Source: Halocafeteria seosinensis | Lineage: Eukaryota; Sar; Bigyra; Bicosoecida | Reading direction: 5' to 3' | NCBI GenBank assembly: GCA_001687465.1 | Contig: LVLI01000200.1 | Location: 1 to 32,021, forward strand | DNA: 32,021 nucleotides | Part shown: in pieces, positions 20,077-29,669 of the stretch | Layout: each line of letters opens with the position of its first letter | Numbering within the stretch: position 1 is the first letter of the stretch | Program-made: the position numbers and the translations under genes | The notes under the pieces: model-generated | What the model was told of the DNA's origin: nothing | The model's database searches: none | What the model saw: only the letters and a program-made list of their open reading frames with translations

Positions 20077-21842
20077 TCATCTATTTTCTTCTTTAACTCG
20101 GGTGGTTTCCATCGCTTTGCTTTTGTAGTAGGTATATGCTACCGGGAACGACGTCTGGATAAGAGTCAAAGCTAACACAATTAGACCTGGAACTGTAAAG
20201 TCTCTGTCGAAACTATCCAAACCCATAATCAACAGTGGTTGAGAAAGAAATCCAAATCCTCCTCCAATGCAGAAAGTAATACCCATTAGTTTTCCGAAGT
20301 TGTCAATCCCGAACTCGGACGCAAAGAATGTCGCGGCAATAGAAAACAGAAACGAGCGAAAAATCACAAATACGATGAAGGTAAGGATCTGCAGCTCCAG
20401 CACAGGGATTAGCGAAAGAATTGACAGAAGTACACCCGAGATATTTGATCCCCAAAAACCACCCACAAGGCCATAGCGTTCAATGATAGTTCCGGTGACG
20501 AAGACAGCACCAAGACCGCCAAGTGATATCCATCCGAAAACTTCGGTAAAGGTTCCATCAGTATCCCCCATTTCCTCCAAAACAATGTTCAAGGTAACAA
20601 AGAAATAATTGAACTTCAGGATGTTGATCCATGTAAACGCGGCACCGCCTAGAAACCGAAACGTGAGTACCTGCTCCCGGAATGTCTTGCCAAGGTGCGG
20701 ATACTGACGCTCAATCATTTCAGTGTATGTGTCTTTATCCTCTTCGGGCTCACCACTATCGGTTCCAAAAGCTACCGAGGATCTATCATCAGTGTGAGTA
20801 CCGCTTCCCTCCTCCACTTGCACCTGGACAAGTTCCCTGTCCTCACTATTTTCCATCCCGTCGTTTTTCGTAGACTCCTGTGCAGCTTGTTCGCCCTTGG
20901 TTGGCTTGTCGTCGGCAGCGCTGGAGGGTTTGCTTTCTATTGCAAGCTCGTGTTTCGATTTGAACGGCCATCTTGGCCAGAAGAAAAGTGTGAATAGTAT
21001 GCAAACGAAAACAGGTCCAATGACGTAGCCGTAGAGGATGTGGTGCAAGGCGATACCGCCGCTGAAATATAGAAGCCTTACGAAGAGGAACATCACTGCA
21101 CTGGAATCAGCACACCCGTTAAGTGTGGTGACGACACTATTCCCGATCTTCGGGAATAAATTGCCAATCGAAAACATCGGGTGTAGCGTAGCCACAGCAG
21201 CAGCTCCTATTAAGGAAAATCCAATGAAAAAGACCGCGGCTTCTGAAGCCGAGGGATTCTTTGTCGCAAGTTCCTGCCGCGGTTGATCATAGTCCACGTT
21301 TATGAGGATTTCTTGAGAGCCTAGTCCGAGGATGACTAGACCCAAAGAGAATAGACTCAATCCGAAAGTGACAGTTGCTTTCAGTCCAAAGCGATCGAGT
21401 ATCAGCCCTGCAACATCCAGTGTTCGTTTCTCATCGGAGTCAACTAAAGAGGCGCGCTTTGCGGAGTTGAGCTTACCATTCACGAGGTTGAAGGCAAAAG
21501 ACACGGCAGACGCTACGGTGAATATCAAAGCCAAAGCTTCAATTTGGGCATCGCAGCCACCATTGGAGCCTCCAACATCCTTGGGATCACAGCGGTCCAG
21601 AAAGACTCCTTTATCAGTGAGCACAGGCTCAATATTAGGCCAACCGAAAATGACGACACCTGTGATGAGCACTATTGCATCCCCTCAGAAGCCCCTTGAG
21701 AACGTTCCGGCGGCTACTTACTGGATGTGAGAGCTTGAAATCCTCCCGCTACGAAAAGAACCCATTTATTGGGAGCTAAACCATCTTTACAGAAGCTTTT
21801 CGTGGAATGTTCTTTGACTGTCGATGCAACACCAGATATCAT
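20077..21842 (-). CDS. SLC43-like major facilitator transporter, copy 1
   Basis: Three exons, 21842..21722, 21659..21477 and 21407..20077 (introns 62 and 69 bp), encode 544 residues. The start ATG follows an in-frame stop. The first helix leads into SVVIFGWPNIEPVL, then a short extracellular loop with two cysteines, then NGLILDRFGLKATV, the MFS motif between helices 2 and 3. About twelve hydrophobic helices are visible. The central cytosolic loop (about 250-340) is acidic and Ser/Thr-rich, and the second half opens FRFLGGAAFTWINILKFNYFF. The family (LAT3/LAT4 in animals, FMP42 in yeast) includes facilitators of large neutral amino acids; the substrate here is not deducible. It shares both intron positions and phases with the two paralogues upstream. 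Confidence 0.88.
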
Positions 21843-22489
21843 CGTTGAAGGTTACCCGTGTCTTGTCGCTGCCGAACAAAGTGACCGCAGATACATGACG
21901 CAAGTCAATAAATTGAGTGACACCATCTACTGGGCGAAGTTTAACAAATCATCGGCGATAGCATCTAGTCAACACATAATGCTGGCTGGTGAGATATACT
22001 TCAAGGAGGAGGAAGTCCGAGGAACCCCTTGAGGCGGTACAAGTGTACTGCCGCAGTTGCTGAACGGATAACTTGCAACTCGGCTGCCAAAGGTATTGTA
22101 AGAAACTCTCGGGGAGCTAGACAGAGCTGTGGCAGTGGAACACCCATCTATACCTGTGTAATGGCCTAACTGGACGGAAGCAAGATCAGAAATGTGCTTC
22201 AGACGCTCAAGGTAGCCAGGCTGGCAGGGCCTCTAGGGGAGCTGGCATGTCGGCCACCGTAATCCTTTTCATTGTGTTCATTGCTTTGTTCACACCTTAT
22301 GTGCGTGCTGATAGAAAAGCACGATATAAAACAGTCAAAATTTTCAACTGTATCAGATTTCCTATACATGACTCCTCTCTCGATTTAAAGCCGACAAAGA
22401 CGGCAATGCGTTGAATGTTTCCAAACCTTCTAGCAGGCGGAAACTCAGGCGTGTGCTAAAACCGCATTCAGTTCAGCATTGACTCAAAT
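21843..22489. other. Spacer between transporter copies 1 and 2
   Basis: These 647 bp contain the promoter of copy 1 and the 3' end of copy 2. I find no conserved frame, no RNA gene and no repeat beyond short AT-rich runs near 22310-22340. Confidence 0.4.
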
Positions 22490-24361
22490 TCAGGTCTTCG
22501 GACTCTTGCCGATGTAGGGAGAAATATATCCTTCACTCCCTCTGCTCTTCACTCGCTTCAGGTTCAGACCACGGTAGTAAGAGTATAAAATAGGAAACGT
22601 CATTTGGAGCAGAGTAACACCGAGGACTATTAGCCCCGGTATTGTAAAATCGCGGTTGAATGTTTCCAAACCTAATATCAGCAATGGTTGAGCAAGGAAT
22701 CCGAAACCACCGCCAATGCAGAATGTAATTCCAATCAACTTGCCAAAATTGTCGAATCCAAACTCTGCTGACAGAAATGTCGCCGTTATGGAAAAGAGAA
22801 ACGATCGAAATATTACGAAGACAATAAAAGTAAGCACTTGAAGTTCCAGTACGGGAATGAGAGAGAGAGCTGACAGTAAAATTCCGGAAATATTGGATCC
22901 CCAAAATCCCCCGACTAAGCCAAACTTATCGATGATTGTGCCGGTGACAAAGACTGCTCCGACACCTGCTAGCGAAATCCAACCAAAGAGCTGCGTGTAC
23001 GTACCATCAGTGTCTCCCAATTCCTCCAACAGAGAGTTAAGAGAAACGAAAAAGTAATTGAACTTCAGGATATTGATCCACGTGAAGGCCGCGCCGCCTA
23101 CAAACCTCCAAGTGGTTGCTTGTTCGCTAAAGCGCTTTCCGAGATGAGGGTAATACAATTCTGCCACCTCCTCTTCAGCTCTATTAACTCCTGTAGGTTC
23201 CTGTACTTGCTGTTCGTTTGCATCTTCCGAATCAGGGCCCCGAGGGACTTGTATGGTCAACTCCACTTCCCTAGTTTCTGAATCGTGTGCATAAGTACCT
23301 GCGGAGTGGTTGCTGTTTTCCGAGTGGGTTGCTTCTTCTGCGGCGGCACCATTCCTACTGGTTTTCTGGGATGCTCCAATGCTCTCTACATGTCTCTCTG
23401 TTTCAGATTTGAAAGGCCATTGAGGCCAAAGAAACGCCACAAACAGAAACCCTATCAGAATTGGACCCAGTATGTATCCGAGGAATATTGTTGACAGTGC
23501 AAAAGATCCTCCAAAATAAATCAGCCTCACAATTAAGAACATAACAGCACTGGAATCTGCAAACCCGTTTATGGTTGTGACAACACTGTTTCTAGCTCTC
23601 CTGAAAAGGTTGCCGATACTGTAGGTTGGATGCAACGTTGCCACGGAACCAGCGCCCAGTAACGAAAATCCCAAGAAGAATACCAAACTCTCAGAAGTCG
23701 ATTGACTCTTTGCAGCCAATTCCTCCGGTGCAAGACTGTAATCAATGTTCACTAAATACCCTATTGAACCCAGTGTCAACAAGAGCAATCCCAGTGTCCA
23801 AAGGATAAGTCCGAAGGCCACAGTAACACGTACTCCAACTCGATCGAGCAATAACCCTGCACGAAGCGCCAAACGTTCGAGTTCGGTTTCTCCTTCCACG
23901 TAAGATAATCTAACATGCAGAAATCCGCTTGGGGACCCCCTGACGTACCATTGATGAGATTAAACACAAACGACACTGCGGAAGAGACGGTGAAAACAAG
24001 CGCCAGCGCTTCCAGTTGGGCATCGCATTGTCCATTTTCGCGTATCGTTCCCGGTTCACATCGGCTGGCAAAGACGCCTTTATCCACAAGAACGGGCTCT
24101 ATATTCGGCCAGCCAAACACCACGACGCCTGCAAAGCCCTCATTTCCCGTACACATACTACCACTTCCCATGTGCTTTCTTCAACTTACTCGCCGTCAAT
24201 GCTTGGAAGCAGGCCGCAGGGAATAAGATCCACTTGTTTGTCTTATGGCACCATTGCGGCCAAACGCATCCGTGCTTGTCGTTGGAGGAAGTGCTGGTTC
24301 GAGGTGTGGGACTTATGGGAGAAGTCTCATCCTCCTCCTGTTCCTCCCTGGAAAAATGCAT
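22490..24361 (-). CDS. SLC43-like major facilitator transporter, copy 2
   Basis: Exons 24361..24190, 24128..23949 and 23856..22490 (introns 61 and 92 bp) give 572 residues. The cytosolic N-terminus is acidic (REEQEEDE) and longer than in copy 1. Landmarks are HKTNKWILFPAACFQALTA, SVVVFGWPNIEPVL, NGLLLDRVGVRVTV and, in the second half, TWINILKFNYFFVSLNSLLE. Twelve helices and an acidic central loop (about 267-355) are present. The C-terminal half is nearly identical to copy 1 in the helix 7-12 region, whereas the loops diverge. Splice positions and phases match copies 1 and 3. The ATG follows an in-frame TAA. The role is presumed amino-acid facilitation, by family. Confidence 0.88.
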
Positions 24362-24627
24362 GACGTGTTTATGCACTTATCGACACATGATCCCGTCAGC
24401 AATGTTGATGATGATAATGGGAAGACAGCATGTGGAGCAAACGTCAATACTGTCGTCGAACTGCAGTCTATACAGCAAGTAGCAGCAGCCGGTAACTCCG
24501 CAACGCTGCGACCGAGAACCTGCTGAGAAGGCATAACGGGTGCTACTAGGTTACGCGGCAGAAGGTACGAGCGCATTCGCATGCTACAATGGAGGATCCG
24601 ATTCATTGGTATATGGTACAGTGTTTA

Positions 24628-26602
24628 TTATTTGAACCCAAGGTACCCGGAAGACGAACCTGCAACTGGAGTGTCACTTCCAGTATTGCCAGTTACCTGT
24701 GCAAGTACGGACTGCACCCATGTGGGAAATGTGATCGTGCGTCTGTTCCAATATGTGTATACCACTGGGAATATTGTTTGCAACAACGTCAAAGCAAGCA
24801 TTATTGCTCCTGGGACGTTGAAATTGTGTCCTTCCGAATCGCTCGGGTGCAGCCCAAGTTGTAACAATGGCTGCGCAAGGAACCCAACGGCTCCACCAGT
24901 GAAGTAAGTGACACCAATCAACTTTCCTAGGTTAGTAAATCCAAACTCTGAGGAAATAAACGCTGCTGTGATCGAGAACAAAAAAGAGCGGAAAATGACG
25001 AACACTAGAAACGATACCACTTGTAGCTGCAAAACGGGGATCAATGTGAAGACAGAAAGCAGTATTCCCGAAATATTGGAGCCCCAAAAGCCTCCGACGA
25101 TACCATATTTATCTATTATTGTTCCAGTAACAAAAACGGCAAATATTCCTCCCAATGAAATCCAGCCGAACGCTTGAGTATACGAGCCATCTTCATCTCC
25201 GAAGTCTCGCAATATAGAGTTCAAAGAGACGAAGAAATAATTAAACTTCAAGATATTGATCCACGTAAATACAGTACCTCCGAAAAACCTAACAGTAAAC
25301 AGCTGTTCTCGGAAAGGTTTCCCTAAGTAAGGATACCTTTGGCGAGTTATTGTTTCCGCATCGTTAGTTTCATCGCCGTGTTCTCCCTCCTCTTGAAGAT
25401 CCTCATTGGACACCAGAGCTTGCTCTTTACTTCGTTCTTTCTTATTTCCTTCATTGAGGTCACTAGAGCGTCTCTTCGATTGCATTTCAATCCAATGGCC
25501 ATTTGCATGTGTTTCCTCAGCCGAGTCATCCAACATGCCTTGTTGATCCACTGGCTTATCCGCTTCGCGGTAGCGGAAGTTCGATTTCTCTCGTAACTGC
25601 AACTCCAACGCAGACTTGAATGGCCATCGAGGCCATAGCAAAACGGCAAACAGTGTGCACATGAGAACTGGTCCAATAATATATCCAATACAGATGGCAA
25701 ACAAACTTAAGCCGGCGTTAAAATATAGCATCCTCATGATGAGAAACATTATGGCACTCGAATCTCCACATCCGTTGAGAGTCGTAACAATACTGTTTTT
25801 TATCTTTGGAAACAAGTTTCCAAGAGAATACATAGGATGCAGTAAAGATACCGCAGTTGCTCCAATGAAAGAAAACCCACTGAAGAATACGGCAGCTTCC
25901 GACGCTGAGGAAGGCTGGGCCGCACGTTCTTTCCGCGGTACATTATAGTTCACGTTAACCAAACCACCTGAAAGACCGAACGCTAACAAGAGTAATCCAA
26001 TGACCCACAGACCTAGCCCATACAATACTGTGATCTTTACGCCAAATCGATCCAGAACTAAACCTGCGGTTCCAAACACCATACCCTCGAGGTCACGCAA
26101 GAAGAACCACACCACGGGGAAATCTCACCATTCACCAGGTTGAAGGCGTATGATACCGCTGACGCTACTGTGAAAATCAATGAAAGTCGCTCGACCTGAG
26201 CTGCACAGCTTTGATCCGATCCACTCAGATCATCCGGTTGGCACTCGTTCAAAAAGACACCTTTCTTAATCAACACCGGCTCAATGTTGGGCCATCCAAA
26301 AATGACAACACCTGCAATGCCGTACCGAGAGAATCAGCTTGGACAGTGAAGCATTGAGGCAGGCATAGCCACGTACTGCAGGTGAGTGTTTGGCAGCATG
26401 CGGCTGCCATCAAAAGATACCTATTCTGCCGGCATCCTCGGTTTGTGTAATCGAAGGAGGACATCCCCGTGCGGCGGTACATGTACTCTCTGTAATTGGC
26501 ACTGGAAAGGGGCTGTGAATCATATTGTGGAGGCTGTGTAGTGGCTAACGGGATCCCTTCCTCCTCCTCCACGTCCTCAGGCGATTCATCTTCTGCCATC
26601 AT
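24628..26602 (-). CDS. SLC43-like major facilitator transporter, copy 3
   Basis: Exons 26602..26377, 26311..26129 and 26063..24628 (introns 65 and 65 bp) give 614 residues. The start has two consecutive ATGs. The N-terminal cytosolic segment of about 50 residues is the most acidic of the three (ESPEDVEEEEG), followed by NRYLLMAAACCQTLTCS, SVVIFGWPNIEPVL and NGLVLDRFGVKITV. The central loop (about 287-383) is rich in Glu, Lys and Arg. In the terminal helices it is the most divergent of the three, with an inserted His/Ser segment near helix 11. Copies 1-3 lie head to tail on one strand, which indicates local tandem duplication and divergence of the cytosolic regions. Confidence 0.88.
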
Positions 26603-26945
26603 TGTTGCGTCGCCACTACTGTATCACAACCGCAATGCGTCCATCTATCTATGGTACTCGCATATGTGTCAACTGTGAACGATCATCTACAGTGAATGAT
26701 TGTACAATGTGCAATATGCATACTTCACAGACTTCTCGCGCGACGCGAGCCGCGACAGTGCGGCGACAGCCAGCGCAACCAACGAGACAAACCCATCTTG
26801 CATGGTACCTATTACGTTTCACACGTTTGGTCGCGTAGCTGAGGCTCATCGTGATTCATGGCCCATGGGCCGGCTCGCCCGGGACTTGGTTTTCAACCTG
26901 AGCCCCAAGCCTTTGGGCGTGCCATTATCAAGCTTCAGTAGCTTC
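26603..26945. other. Upstream region of transporter copy 3
   Basis: This presumably contains the promoter of the minus-strand transporter and the left boundary of the truncated retroelement copy. Plus-strand frames here show no conserved motif. A GC-rich patch at about 26865-26890 (CATGGGCCGGCTCGCCCGGG) stands out. Confidence 0.4.
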
Positions 26946-27081
26946 ACAGTGCTGTGTTCCCTCACAACGCATGTCAGCAAGGCTGCAGGAACAGCGGGCC
27001 CGTCGCTGCTTAACACGGGCGCATACCGCTCCTCGTTAAGAGGATGTGGTCAACTTCCCGGCCGGTGGGCTATCTGTCACA

Positions 27082-27120
<39 letters not shown>
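26946..27120 (+). mobile_element. Truncated retroelement 3' end with TG tail (inverted relative to position 1)
   Basis: Bases 26946-27062 match the reverse complement of 1-117 with about five differences. The last codons of the open frame (RMSARLQEQRARR...TAPR, stop at about 27034-27036) are conserved. Upstream of 26946 the similarity fades quickly, so this copy is 5'-truncated or belongs to a diverged subfamily. After the stop come about 47 bases ending TATCTGTCACAT, then TT and a TG repeat up to 27120. A 5'-truncated copy ending in a simple repeat is typical of LINE-like insertion. Confidence 0.7.
27084..27120 (+). repeat. TG microsatellite at the retroelement 3' end
   Basis: About eighteen uninterrupted GT units follow the retroelement 3' untranslated sequence and stop abruptly at CCGACC. 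The repeat probably belongs to the element tail. Confidence 0.8.
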
Positions 27121-27122
<2 letters not shown>

Positions 27123-27660
27123 GACCGCACTGGGCCAACAGTTGCTTTACAGTGCAAGTCGATTATTCACCAGGTACGGTCAAAAGCTATTTGAACAAGA
27201 GTCCATAGTGTTTATGATCTTCATATCTAACTGCATGTTCGTCGATACTCTTTTTCTTTCGATGGGGATGTCTTTATGCAGACGAAGATGTTGAAGAACG
27301 GCCTCCCGTGAAGACGATCCTCCAAACTTAATCTGTGGCAACGGTGTTATTCAATGCCTCTTACAGGCCCACAAATACACAATATCCCCCGTATTACCTC
27401 GTAATCATTCGATCCCTGTTTGTGGAGGTGTTTTCCCTAAGTTACCCATCAAATTTTGCCGGTGGACCCATTAAAAAACACTCCAAATCCGACCCTTCAA
27501 AAATCACAACCCTGCATCAGACATTTGCTCCGAACGTATTGTGTGAGTGGAAGGGGTTCATACAAAACGCTCTTTTTGTACGCAGCGTTCGTCCATCGTG
27601 ACTAGAAGAAACGCATACCGGGTACGACTGGAAACCAACGTGGACAACGAAACGGCGAAA
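27121..27660. other. Spacer without supported gene
   Basis: I see no conserved reading frame. Short plus-strand frames of 80-90 codons occur but have no recognisable domain. Composition is AT-leaning up to about 27530, then switches to a CG-richer stretch. Confidence 0.35.
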
Positions 27661-27879
27661 ATGGGTTGTCGAAGGATTTTCATGGCGGGATTGGTTTGCA
27701 TTGCCGCGGCGCTCGGCTGGACCGCAATGCATGTGAACGAATGCTCGTTGGACGCGTTTGTGGGCTGTGTTGATAACCGTTTCACGCATCGCTCGTTTTA
27801 CCAACGTTTGTACGGAAACAGCAGACGACAGCGACCAAGGATTCGAAAAGCGAGACGCACTCCTCATCGGGTGATGTGA
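27661..27879 (+). CDS. Possible short secreted or anchored peptide (weak)
   Basis: From ATG 27661 the frame runs MGCRRIFMAGLVCIAAALGW, resembling a signal peptide, followed by a cysteine pair (NECS, GCVD) and an Arg-rich end; 72 residues in total. In the +1 frame just after residue 52 a Ser/Thr/Gly-rich stretch continues for about 33 codons (DSKSETHSSSGDVTPPERRA), so either a frameshift or a splice may be present. Antisense frames are also open here, and no homologue comes to mind. This is only a candidate. Confidence 0.2.
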   Translation: MGCRRIFMAGLVCIAAALGWTAMHVNECSLDAFVGCVDNRFTHRSFYQRLYGNSRRQRPRIRKARRTPHRVM

Positions 27880-28240
27880 CGCCGCCCGAACGACGTGCGG
27901 GAGGAAATACGTTTGCGTAATCCCAAAATGTTTCCCCCCGCCGCAACCGCAAAGCAAGCAGGTCCGGCCGGACAAAGGTAGCCATACAAGCAGGATACAT
28001 AGCCCCACGGCATATGTTGGATGTCTTGGAACGTGACGCAGACGCGGGCAGTCATATCCATTGGCTCCATCGTTGAAACAATATGGCGCGTTCCAATAGG
28101 AGCGTATGTACTTCCCCTGTTCATTTTTGCCCGAGATACACTGGCGCAATGTTCGCTGTGGCATCGTCCCTTCCTGATCCTACCGGAAGGAAGCGTTTCG
28201 CGCATAGCGACATTTATCGCGGGCGTGTGCAGCGTACTAG

Positions 28241-28932
28241 TCATCCAAGGTTTCGTGTCCAAAACGTAGAGACATTCATCTTTGCCAGTTGTGCGTAAAC
28301 TATCAATCGAGCGGTGTCGCTCGTAACTGTTGAATCGCGAACAACGTACAAGTATCCTGTCTTATGTGATGCATACGGATGAGGGGGTAAGAAGCAAATA
28401 TCCTGTGTCAGATAGGTCGGTGTATCGCACATCCATTGGTCGTCGTACAACGTGTCCGGATGGTGGCAGCGATTGGGGGGAAACGCAGCGTCGCCCATCC
28501 CAAAACTTTGCCAGATCCCGCAGTTTGCAATACCGGTATGTACGGGTATGCTGGTAACCCTCGGATCACTGGCACGCTGGTCGTCATTCGCGCACGTGAC
28601 TCCAAAATAGTTCAACCGACTTGAATCAAAGACACTGAACGGCCCGTAGAAGCGAAAGGAGTGATGAAACTGGTACCCTTCGTTCCGTTGTGTACCCACG
28701 GGACGGCGGCTAGGGCACTTTTGCCCCGGAGAAGCTGTAATTTTTCTACCGTCTCGCTCTTGTTCTTGCCAGAATTGTTGTCTGTGCTGTGGGCGTAGTC
28801 CCAAATGGGAGTTTCAATGCCAATGCTGTGTGTACTGTACACCTCCTCGCGCTCATCGGAAAACTGATGCTCGTCAAGCTCGCAGAGCAGGGCAAGCAAT
28901 GCAGAAACATATTCCTTCGCTATGATGTGCAT
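28241..28932 (-). CDS. Possible secreted cysteine-containing protein, frame unresolved
   Basis: Two overlapping minus-strand frames look coding. The first starts with ATG at 28932 (MHIIAKEYVSALLALLCELD) and stays open to 28612. The second, open to 28241, takes over near 28690 with HHSFRFYGPFSVFDSSRLNY and five spaced cysteines (TCANDD, NCGIW, RCHHP, WMCDTP, DICFLP). A one-base shift near 28690, or an intron from about 28698 (gtacac) to about 28580 (gaccag), would join them in phase. Downstream minus-strand frames (to 27864 and 27517) may continue it. The region is CpG-richer than its neighbours. I recognise no family; confidence is low. Confidence 0.3.
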
Positions 28933-29029
28933 ATGTCCATGACGAGGAAAAGCTGTTGCCCAAACTGACAGCAGGCGATGTCACTTTCTCGAGAATAAAC
29001 TTAACGCGCATAGTACAGTAGTACAATGT

Positions 29030-29102
29030 ACAATTCAAATTGAATTGTCCAACAAGTTGAAGTTGGTCCACAGTGGTCTATTATACTCGATATATCGAGT
29101 AT
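29030..29102. promoter_or_regulatory. Cluster of palindromes upstream of the ARL2 fragment
   Basis: Three inverted repeats sit within 75 bp: 29030-29048 (arms ACAATTCAA/TTGAATTGT around one base), about 29048-29066 (CCAAC...GTTGG) and a perfect 20-base palindrome at 29083-29102 (half-site ATACTCGATA). The last lies about 95 bp before the ARL2 ATG. They could be dimeric protein-binding sites of the old ARL2 promoter or a small insertion scar. Confidence 0.4.
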
Positions 29103-29195
29103 GTGCCATGTGTTTGTAAAGTCACTGTGCTATTATTGTTCGCAATTATATAGACCCTGGATCCCTTGTGGAAGAGAAGCGAGAGAGCCAAGACA

Positions 29196-29592
29196 ATGGG
29201 GTTATTAACGATTCCTGAAAAAAATCAAACAGAAAGAGAAGGAAATACGGCTTTTAATACTGTATGTGACCTCCATAGATGCTACTTTCATGCAATCCCG
29301 TGACCCGTGTATACCTAAATATGTATACTATTGGTGGACCAACGCAGGGGCTTGGACAATGCCGGGAAAACGACGATTTTGAAAAAATTCAACGGAGAAT
29401 CCATTGACACCATAAGTCCAACATTAGGCTTTAATATTCAGACCTTGGAGTATATGGGGTACGTCGGTTGATTCTGCAAATTTTTTCGCAATCAATGCAG
29501 TCATGGTATGTCGGTGCAGATATAACCTTAATGTATGGGATGTGGGAGGTCAACGTACAATTCGATCCTACTGGCGTAATTATTTCGAAGAA
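29196..29592 (+). pseudogene. ARL2: ARL2 small GTPase, first three exons only, frameshifted
   Basis: Exon 1 (29196..29261) begins MGLLTI, exactly like ARL2. One extra base at about 29214 then shifts the frame; in the conserved frame the exon continues LKKIKQKEKEIRLLIL. Intron 1 is 29262..29347. Exon 2 (29348..29458) encodes [17 protein letters not shown] and the [13 protein letters not shown] switch region. Intron 2 is 29459..29519. Exon 3 (29520..29592) encodes the WDVGGQ switch-II motif and SYWRNYFEE, and ends at a good donor (gtaagt). The following ARL2 exon (starting TDGL in the family), the NKxD guanine-specificity motif and the C-terminus are absent from the window. ARL2 is a microtubule/tubulin-cofactor and cilia-related GTPase. 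With the frame broken (in-frame stop after about 20 codons) and half the fold missing, this is a pseudogene. Confidence 0.85.
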
Positions 29593-29669
29593 GTAAGTGA
29601 AGAGAGTACATGAGACGAGTGTGTTAAAATGAAGCTCTGATACTGAATCTTGCTTCGCTTTGTTGATAG

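Noticed and set aside
21769-22032. Plus-strand frame of 87 codons
   Set aside because: Its first part is antisense to exon 1 of the first transporter and the rest shows no conserved motif.
27046-27294. Plus-strand frames containing Cys-Val runs
   Set aside because: The runs come from translating the TG microsatellite and are not protein signal.
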